Source of the DNA: Chrysochromulina parva
Lineage: Eukaryota > Haptophyta > Prymnesiales > Chrysochromulinaceae
Assembly: GCA_002887195.1 (NCBI GenBank)
Contig: PJAB01001703.1
Location: forward strand, 1 to 12,773
Length of the DNA: 12,773 nucleotides
Reading direction: 5' to 3'
The number at the start of each line of letters is the position of its first letter. The first letter of the stretch is position 1. Below are positions 1-5,506 of this stretch, piece after piece. The notes under the pieces were generated by a model. It ran no database searches and was not told the origin of the DNA. It worked only from the letters and a program-made list of their open reading frames with translations. Made by a program: the position numbers and the translations under genes.

Positions 1-150
1 GAGCCGAGGTTTGAGAGTCGAAGGGTCACACTGGAGTGTCTGACACTGAAAGTGCGGGAAAAGGTTCGTCGAAGTTTCGTCACTGACCTCGCTAAGTTTC
101 GTCATCTCTTTATTAGGCAACCAGGGGGTTTCGTCACTAGGGCTACCGGT

Positions 151-1591
151 ATGCAATCTCCGTATGATATAGAGGACATGTCAGATCTCTTTGACTCATT
201 CGACGTGGACCGCAACGGCAGCGTCACTATAAACGAGTTGCAACCGGCCGTGGCTAGGCTCCATGAGGACTGCCGCGACGAGGCGCTGAAAGAGAAGCTG
301 TCAAGGCTCAAGGTTGCTGTGTACGACCTGGAGCTCGCAAAGTTGAAAGACTGCCTTGACGTTGCTCGAGAATGGGAGTCCATTCTGAAGCAACGCTCGG
401 AGCTCACATCGAAGCGTACGGTTGTCGAGGACCTGGGCAAGCTCTTGAGTGAGAAGGTCGAGCGCTCTAAGAATACGAGTAAGAAGTTATTGAAGGGCAG
501 CGGCAACGCAGACACACCCGAGTACCTGGCCGGAGAGCTCGCTGGCGAAGGCTCTTTTAAGAATAAGAAGTTATCGAAGGGCAGCGGCAACGCAGTCACA
601 CCCGAGTACCTGGCCGGAGAGCTCGCTGGCGAAGGCTCTTTTAAGAATAAGAAGTTATCTAAGGGCAGCGGCAATGCAGTCACACCCGAGTACCTGGCCG
701 GAGAGCTCGCTGGCGAGGGCGGAATGGTGAGCAGGACTTCCTTCATGAAATTTGCGGTACGGCGCCACAGACATCGAACTCTTGTCCGCTCTCCTCTCCT
801 GCTTTGTGCACATGCATGGTGCAGGCGTGTGCTGACAGCCTGACACGTTGCGCGATCCACATGCGCCTCGGCAGATTCGGTTGAAGTATGCTTCGGAGCT
901 CAATATCGAGGGAAGTCAAACAAAGGTGGTAGAGGTTCTTGTGAAAGGGTTCGACACGCTGCTGGCCCTAGCAGGCCTTGATTCTCGTGCTGCCATCGCC
1001 AACGCCAACGCCATGCGAAGCTTCGCGAGCCAGATGGTCTTCACGAGAGTAACGGGCCTATCGCCCAGCATGCCGTTCCAGGAGGCATTCCGTCTGCTAG
1101 ACAAGGATGGAGGCGGTAGCATCTCCGCTGACGAGCTCAAGGCGGTCTTCGGCACGGATGGGGGCAAAGCCACCACCACCCCTGGCGCCGCAGTGGGTAT
1201 GACCCTCGCCGACATCCAGAGCCTCATCGACATGGTCGATGAGAATGGCGATGGCGAAATGCAGCTCGAAGAGTTTGAGAACTTCTGGGAGCTTTTCAAA
1301 GCCGTCCGCAGTGCTGGATCCGATGAAAATATTGGGCCCATGATAAGCGCGAAGACTGCAGTGGAGACGCTGATTCGAGTGGGATCGGAACACGCAGACA
1401 CCCTTAGGAAGCTTGATGAAGCTGAGGCCAAGGCCATGCAGAAGGCTGGAATTTTGCAGACAGCTTACGTGGAGGAGGTCACGCGCAAGCAGACGGAGTT
1501 TATGTGCACCTTGTCCAATTCCAAGGAACAAGCGAAAACAAAGCGAAGCCGCATTCCTCGGACCTGGTGGATTGAAATGGAGCAATGGTGA
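151..1591 (+). CDS. EF-hand calcium-binding coiled-coil protein, two exons, 5' end uncertain
   Basis: Exon 1 is 151-726 and exon 2 runs from 839 or 875 to the TGA at 1589-1591, giving about 430-442 residues. Three canonical EF-hand loops are visible: DVDRNGSVTINE (202-237) in exon 1, then a pair in exon 2, DKDGGGSISADE (1100-1135) and DENGDGEMQLEE (1238-1273), each with acidic or polar residues at positions 1, 3, 5 and 12. Between the first hand and the pair lie a charged, probably coiled-coil stretch and three 28-residue repeats; a second charged helix follows the pair. Role inferred: cytosolic calcium sensor or scaffold, partner unknown. The exons are in different frames, and exon 2 has no in-frame ATG until 1012, which supports splicing. 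The first in-frame ATG is 151, but the frame is open back to base 1, so the gene may begin outside the window. No specific family recognised. Confidence 0.75.
481..718 (+). repeat. Three in-frame 84-bp tandem repeats (28 codons each)
   Basis: Copies start at 481, 565 and 649 with period 84 bp; the third is cut short around 718, just before the splice donor at 727. Only a few single-base differences separate them (for example TTATTG, TTATCG and TTATCT, and GACACA against GTCACA). Each encodes a segment of the form KKLSKGSGNAVTPEYLAGEL followed by a Gly/Glu/Ser/Lys-rich tail. The unit is a multiple of three, so gain or loss of copies keeps the frame. The high identity suggests recent expansion. 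Confidence 0.95.
727..874 (+). other. Spliceosomal intron in the EF-hand gene
   Basis: The donor ATG|GTGAGC at 726/727 is strong. Two AG acceptors keep phase 0 and restore the downstream EF-hand frame: AG at 837-838 (intron 727-838, 112 nt) and AG at 873-874 (intron 727-874, 148 nt). A pyrimidine-rich run lies at about 787-805, and TGCTGAC at 830-836 matches a branch-point consensus. That branch point is too close to 838 but well placed for 874, so I prefer the longer intron. Without splicing, the exon 1 frame stops at TGA 841-843. Confidence 0.6.
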
Positions 1592-1977
1592 TAGGGAGCA
1601 AGACATTCTCCTCCGATCCGATTCGAGTCGCGCGCATCGACAACGGACACGGGAAAGCGGTACGTGTCTCGCTGTCTCCTACAGGCTGTTCCCTTCAGAC
1701 ACTAGCTACCAAGCGTTTTCCGCGCAACCGCGCACAGCGGCTCTTCTCAAGATCGTCAGTGGTCTCCATAAAAGTACATATGGTTTCGGATGCAGATGTA
1801 TACAGAGGTCAACTGGATCCATTGGTACATGTAAGCTGCAGAAGCTGTGAATGTGTGACAAGAGAGTTGAGTTCCACCTTTTCACCGAGATCGCTCAAGA
1901 TTTCTGTCCTGGATACGGTGTCGGTGCACCTGGTGGTGTTCAGAGAGAGCGCGGCCGCTCGCCCACGGCTGGGCCGC
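1592..1977 (+). other. Intergenic region upstream of the aspartoacylase gene
   Basis: This holds the 3' flank of the EF-hand gene and presumably the promoter and 5' UTR of the aspartoacylase gene. The aspartoacylase frame is open through it from 1585, but the translation has no recognisable domain and I do not count it as coding. A weak TATA-like CATAAAAG lies at 1767-1774. A TGTAA lies at 1830-1834. A donor-like GTACGT near 1660 and a pyrimidine-rich run ending in ACAG at 1681-1684 leave room for an unrecognised splice event. Confidence 0.4.
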
Positions 1978-3078
1978 ATGATACCGTGCCTCAGCTTAGT
2001 GCTCTGCATCCTCGCGAGCTGCACCGGTGTGCGTGTCGTCGTCAGCGGCGCCACTCACGGCAACGAGTTGGCCGGCGCCTGGGTCGTACAGCGGCTGGAA
2101 CACCGGCGCAACGAGCTCACGAGCCGATACCCATCTGTGTGGGTTGAGCCGCTCCTCGCGAACCCTCTCGCCCACGAGAAAAATGTCCGCTTCATCGACG
2201 AGGACCTGAACCGGCAGTTTTCGCATGCATCACTGGCCAGGCAGATCGACGGAGACTCCACCTACGAGGCGCGGCGTGCCAAGGAGATTGATGCGGCTGT
2301 CGGCGGGGCATCTGCCACACGAGCGGACGTGCTCATCGACCTGCACACGACGACGACCAACATGGGCTGCACGCTCATTGTCGGCACGTACTCGCACGCA
2401 GCTCTCGCGGCCGCGGCGTACATTGCGCAGCAGTGGAAGCAACCGACTTTTGGCGACTACCGGGACACCGAGCAGTTGCAGCTCGCCGCCGCATTCCCGC
2501 TGCGAGTGCTCATCGACCCGGAATACAGCCAGGAGGAGTGCCCGTACATGTGCTCCATCGCGCGGTCTGGCGGCCTCGAGGTTGAGGTCGGGCCGACGCC
2601 GCAGGGGCTGTTGCGTGCGGACGTCGTCGCCGCCACAGAGCGAGCGGTGGACCTGATTTGTGAATACTTCGACAAAGCGGAACGAGGCGAGGCACCACCC
2701 ACACCCGCCACCCTCACCGCATACGTGTACGAAGGCAAGCTCGCGTGGCCGCACACGGCGGACGAAACGCTGCCCTTGGCCATCATCCACCCGCAGCTGC
2801 AGGGTCGCGACTTCGAGCCGCTGTCGGTTGGCGACCCCCTGTGGCTCAGCGTCGATGGCACAGTCACCCTCTACGAAGGCGAGTACGGCGAAAAAGTGGT
2901 GCCCATCTTCGTCAACGAGGCGGCTTACTACAACGCGAAGTCGGGGCGCGGCATCGGCCTTTGCCGAGCTGTCGAGTGGCCGCTGCGCGGTGGTGGCAGC
3001 GAGGACACAGTCTACCTCACTCCTTCGCGCTTGGCAGGGAGTGGCGGCAGTCCTCGCTCACTCGGAGCCAAGACATAG
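1978..3078 (+). CDS. Aspartoacylase-family zinc amidohydrolase (M14, ACY2/ACY3-like)
   Basis: Predicted 366-residue enzyme that removes the acyl group from N-acetyl-aspartate or a related N-acyl amino acid, giving acetate and the amino acid. All family motifs are present in order: GATHGNE (24-30; zinc ligands His27 and Glu30), R71 with DLNR (76-79) for substrate binding, DLHT with the third zinc ligand His123, the catalytic glutamate in VEVGP (Glu203), GRDFEPL with GDP (276-287), and NEAAYY (313-318). Human ASPA is 313 residues. The ATG at 1978 is preferred because the conserved core begins only about 18 residues later. The residues before it, MIPCLSLVLCILASC, are hydrophobic and could be a signal peptide or anchor, whereas the animal enzymes are cytosolic. 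The frame is open further upstream, so a longer N-terminus is possible. Substrate (acetyl-aspartate or other acyl amino acids) cannot be settled from motifs. Confidence 0.93.
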   Translation: MIPCLSLVLCILASCTGVRVVVSGATHGNELAGAWVVQRLEHRRNELTSRYPSVWVEPLLANPLAHEKNVRFIDEDLNRQFSHASLARQIDGDSTYEARRAKEIDAAVGGASATRADVLIDLHTTTTNMGCTLIVGTYSHAALAAAAYIAQQWKQPTFGDYRDTEQLQLAAAFPLRVLIDPEYSQEECPYMCSIARSGGLEVEVGPTPQGLLRADVVAATERAVDLICEYFDKAERGEAPPTPATLTAYVYEGKLAWPHTADETLPLAIIHPQLQGRDFEPLSVGDPLWLSVDGTVTLYEGEYGEKVVPIFVNEAAYYNAKSGRGIGLCRAVEWPLRGGGSEDTVYLTPSRLAGSGGSPRSLGAKT

Positions 3079-3146
3079 TCTTTTGTATATTGTATCCATG
3101 TAAGTATCAGTACCGTTACAGTGCGTGTAGTGCATGCGAACTATAT
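3079..3146. terminator. Convergent 3' flank with a TGTAA motif on each strand
   Basis: Only 68 bp separate the aspartoacylase stop from the transporter stop on the other strand. TGTAA occurs on plus at 3099-3103, 21 nt after the aspartoacylase stop, and on minus at 3120-3116, 27 nt after the transporter stop. TGTAA is the known poly(A) signal of green algae; its use here is an inference. The two 3' UTRs probably overlap. Confidence 0.4.
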
Positions 3147-5039
3147 TTACGTCGCGAGCACGACCGCCGAGCTCATTTTGCGCAGCAACGCATTCAGCTC
3201 AGCATCCGTTTCCGCCGCGGTCTCTACATCATCCGCGAGAGTTTCGTCAGGGCCGTTCGACGGGAGCAGCGGGCGGGTGGTCGAGGAGCCGTTGGCAACG
3301 GCCTGCGAGCCCTGCCGACTGCCGAGGAAGGAGCCGCTCGAGCAGGCACCGGCCGCGTAGCTGCCGCCGCCGCTCGCGAAGCTGCCGCCGAAGCTCGTGC
3401 CGGCGAGCAGCAGCGCGGAGGGTGTGGCGGAGAAGCGCTTGCTCCCAGCGGGCTTGCACGCCTCGAGCCGGGCGTGGCCCTGATGGAACGAGACGAGGGC
3501 ATGCGTGATTCCACCCCCACCGAGCAGTCGCTGCACTTCCCACAAGGTGCGCCCCTTGGTCTCCGGCAGTGCGGCATAGCTGATGGCGCCGCCGGCGAGG
3601 CAGATAGCTGCGAGCAAGCCAAAGGTGCCCCAGTCGCCGAGGCTGCCAAGCATCGAGTTGAACGTCGAATCGATGACGGCGCCTCCCAGGAAGGTGAGCG
3701 CTAAGAGCGTGCCTGTGGCCGCTGGCTTCGCACTGTCCGTGAAAACCTCTGAGAGCAGCACGAAGAAGACGGGCGCGAGCGAGAGGCCGTAGAAGAGAAC
3801 GAAGGCGGCGAGCCCGAGCAAGAGCAAGTAGGGCGAGGGCGGCTCCGCCTGCATCGCCGCAGCTGTCCCAAGTAGAGAGGCCGCCGTGAGCACTGCGCCC
3901 GCGATCAGCAGCGGCCGCCGACCGAGGCAGTCGACGAGGCGCATCGCTATCATCACTCCGACGAGTTTGGTGGCGCCCACACACGCCGAGAGCACCGTTG
4001 CATCGTCAGCGCTCAGCTGGCCTGTGTCGCGCAGCAGCTGGGAAGCATAGTTCACGACTGTCGACGATCCATTGGCTTGGTTGCACAAGGCGAGGGCGCT
4101 CAGCAGCCACGCCGCGCGACGCTCGCGTCCAAAAAACAGTGCGCGTAACCCCACAGGCTGAGCAGCAACGTCGCGCGCGCGAACCGCCGCGTTGATCGCC
4201 GCCTTGGCCGCAGCTGCTACCTCGAGCGACGAGGGGCTTGGATCGCCCAAATTTGGATCGCCCTCCGTGTTGGCCGACGGAGGCCCCACGGCGGCGGCGA
4301 CGGCGTCCGCGACGAGCGGCTCGAGCAGCAGCGACGCACGAGCCGACCTGGGAAGCTGCAGCCGGAGCATGAGTTCATACGCCTCTGCTTCGCGCCCGAG
4401 CTGAACCAGACGCAGCGGGGAGGGAGGCAGGAGTAGGCACCCCAACAGCACGAGCATCCCGGGCACTGCGGGTAACGCGAGCATGATCCGCCAGCGCGCC
4501 ACATGAGGCAGAAAGCCTTGGGACACGTCGAGCGCTAAGAGCCAGTCCACGAGCACGGCCACCACTAAGCCGAGGCACAGTGCGAGCTCGTAGGTGGCCA
4601 CAATGGCGCCCCGCACCGCTGCCGGCGCAACCTCCCCGAGGTAGGCAGGCGAGGCCACCGCCGACGCGCCCACGCCGATTCCGGTGACGACGCGGCCTAC
4701 TACGATCACGGGCCAAGTCGGCGCCGCGGCCATGATGACCGGCCCGAGTACGTACGCCACACCGCTGAAGACAAAACACGTGTGGTGACCACACGGCAGT
4801 AGCCACATGCAGAGCAAAGCACCGAGCGCCGCGCCCACCTTGCAGCCGCCCACGACAAGTTCTGTGGCGATCTCGTCAAGGTAGATGGTGTCGTCTGGGT
4901 ACGGCGGGCTCACTTCGCTGCGCGTTGCATTTGCTCCGTTGAGCGAAGCAAGCACGCCACCTATTAGACCCAGGTCGTAGCCGAAGAGTGAGCCGCCGAG
5001 CGCTCCGAAGAGGACAACACGGGCGAGATCGGGCGTCAT
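3147..5039 (-). CDS. MFS sugar-porter-family transporter with long C-terminal tail
   Basis: A 630-residue membrane protein with about 12 hydrophobic segments, expected to move a sugar, polyol or similar small solute. Sugar-porter signatures: FGYDLG (19-24) in helix 1; GRVVTGIGVG (115-124), then PAYLGE (131-136) and R143 around helices 4-5; RWR (182-184); DCLGRRP (370-376); PETKGR (492-497) after the last helix. The central cytosolic loop is long (about 213-300). The tail from about 505 is rich in Ser, Gly and Ala and probably disordered. Deviations: the helix-7 QQ...N binding site of glucose carriers reads NQANGSSTVVNY (320-331), the helix-10 Trp region reads SLAPVFFVLLSEVF (420-433) without Trp, and the first GRR loop is degenerate (CGHH, 83-86). 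Glucose specificity should not be assumed. ATG at 5039-5037; no intron needed. Confidence 0.9.
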   Translation of the reverse strand: MTPDLARVVLFGALGGSLFGYDLGLIGGVLASLNGANATRSEVSPPYPDDTIYLDEIATELVVGGCKVGAALGALLCMWLLPCGHHTCFVFSGVAYVLGPVIMAAAPTWPVIVVGRVVTGIGVGASAVASPAYLGEVAPAAVRGAIVATYELALCLGLVVAVLVDWLLALDVSQGFLPHVARWRIMLALPAVPGMLVLLGCLLLPPSPLRLVQLGREAEAYELMLRLQLPRSARASLLLEPLVADAVAAAVGPPSANTEGDPNLGDPSPSSLEVAAAAKAAINAAVRARDVAAQPVGLRALFFGRERRAAWLLSALALCNQANGSSTVVNYASQLLRDTGQLSADDATVLSACVGATKLVGVMIAMRLVDCLGRRPLLIAGAVLTAASLLGTAAAMQAEPPSPYLLLLGLAAFVLFYGLSLAPVFFVLLSEVFTDSAKPAATGTLLALTFLGGAVIDSTFNSMLGSLGDWGTFGLLAAICLAGGAISYAALPETKGRTLWEVQRLLGGGGITHALVSFHQGHARLEACKPAGSKRFSATPSALLLAGTSFGGSFASGGGSYAAGACSSGSFLGSRQGSQAVANGSSTTRPLLPSNGPDETLADDVETAAETDAELNALLRKMSSAVVLAT

Positions 5040-5346
5040 CTGCCGGTCTGTCGCCGCCGGACAGTTCCTCTGGTTCTCAGTAAAATTAAAATATCAGCGC
5101 AGGTATCCCACGGCGGCCACGGGGAGAGCGAAGCGAGACCGCTTGCGGTTCTGCATTGCGGTTCAAGGATTTTGGAGCGTGAACTTCCGGTGTGAAAGCC
5201 GGTCCGGTGTCTTGGGTGTCGAATTATAAACATTGGCTGTGAAAGAGCGCTGCGCGCGCGCTCTTCTACTCTCACATCCCTCCCTGCGAATAAAAGGGCG
5301 CTCTGACTTTAGAGGAATGAAACCGACAAACTCGTTCTTCACGATT
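5040..5346 (-). other. Promoter and 5' flank of the transporter gene; no gene seen
   Basis: This non-coding stretch lies upstream of the transporter start. It has an AT-rich run at about 5078-5096, a TTATAA core at 5224-5229 readable as a TATA-like element on either strand, an 8-bp GC-rich hairpin at 5243-5265, and an ATAAAAGG on the plus strand near 5290 with no plus-strand gene after it. No tRNA or other structured RNA could be folded from it by eye. Confidence 0.4.
5243..5265. repeat. Inverted repeat with 8-bp stem and 7-nt loop
   Basis: AAGAGCGC (5243-5250) and GCGCTCTT (5258-5265) are exact reverse complements separated by TGCGCGC. It lies between two minus-strand genes, downstream of one and upstream of the other. 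It could be an RNA hairpin in the 3' UTR of the upstream gene, or incidental. Confidence 0.5.
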
Positions 5347-5506
5347 CACAAGGTACTCGTGCTGTCGATCACTGTATGTGTGTGAGTTTTTACCACTGGC
5401 GTGCCATCCGCAGCATGGGCTCCAAAGCACAAGGTACTCGTGCTGTCGATCACTGTGTGTGTGAGTTTTTACCACTGGCGTGCCATCCGCAGCATGGGCT
5501 CCAAAG
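5347..5506. repeat. 81/79-bp tandem duplication spanning a stop codon
   Basis: Copy 1 is 5347-5427 (81 bp) and copy 2 is 5428-5506 (79 bp). They are identical except for a 2-bp AT present in the TG-rich run of copy 1. Copy 2 contains the last codons and TAA stop (5471-5469) of the minus-strand gene. Copy 1 holds a relic of the same C-terminal codons and stop in the 3' flank. The near identity points to a recent event. Confidence 0.95.

Noticed and set aside
481..718. CRISPR-like array
   Set aside because: The repeats are directly adjacent without spacers, are in-frame coding sequence and sit in a eukaryotic gene.
102..860. 252-codon minus-strand frame opposite the EF-hand exon 1
   Set aside because: It is a shadow of the 84-bp repeats; the plus strand carries a canonical EF-hand loop and a donor site.
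1585..1977. 131-residue N-terminal extension of the aspartoacylase frame
   Set aside because: It overlaps the EF-hand stop region and lacks any recognisable domain; the family core starts near 1978. An extension from a later upstream ATG cannot be fully excluded.
2745..3704. 319-codon plus-strand frame overlapping the aspartoacylase 3' part and the transporter
   Set aside because: It is out of frame with one well-supported gene and antisense to another, with Arg/Ala-rich composition and no motif.
5100..5220. Possible tRNA or small structured RNA (GGTTCAAGG and several short inverted repeats)
   Set aside because: The GGTTCAAG segment has no matching T-stem, and no acceptor or anticodon stem could be paired.
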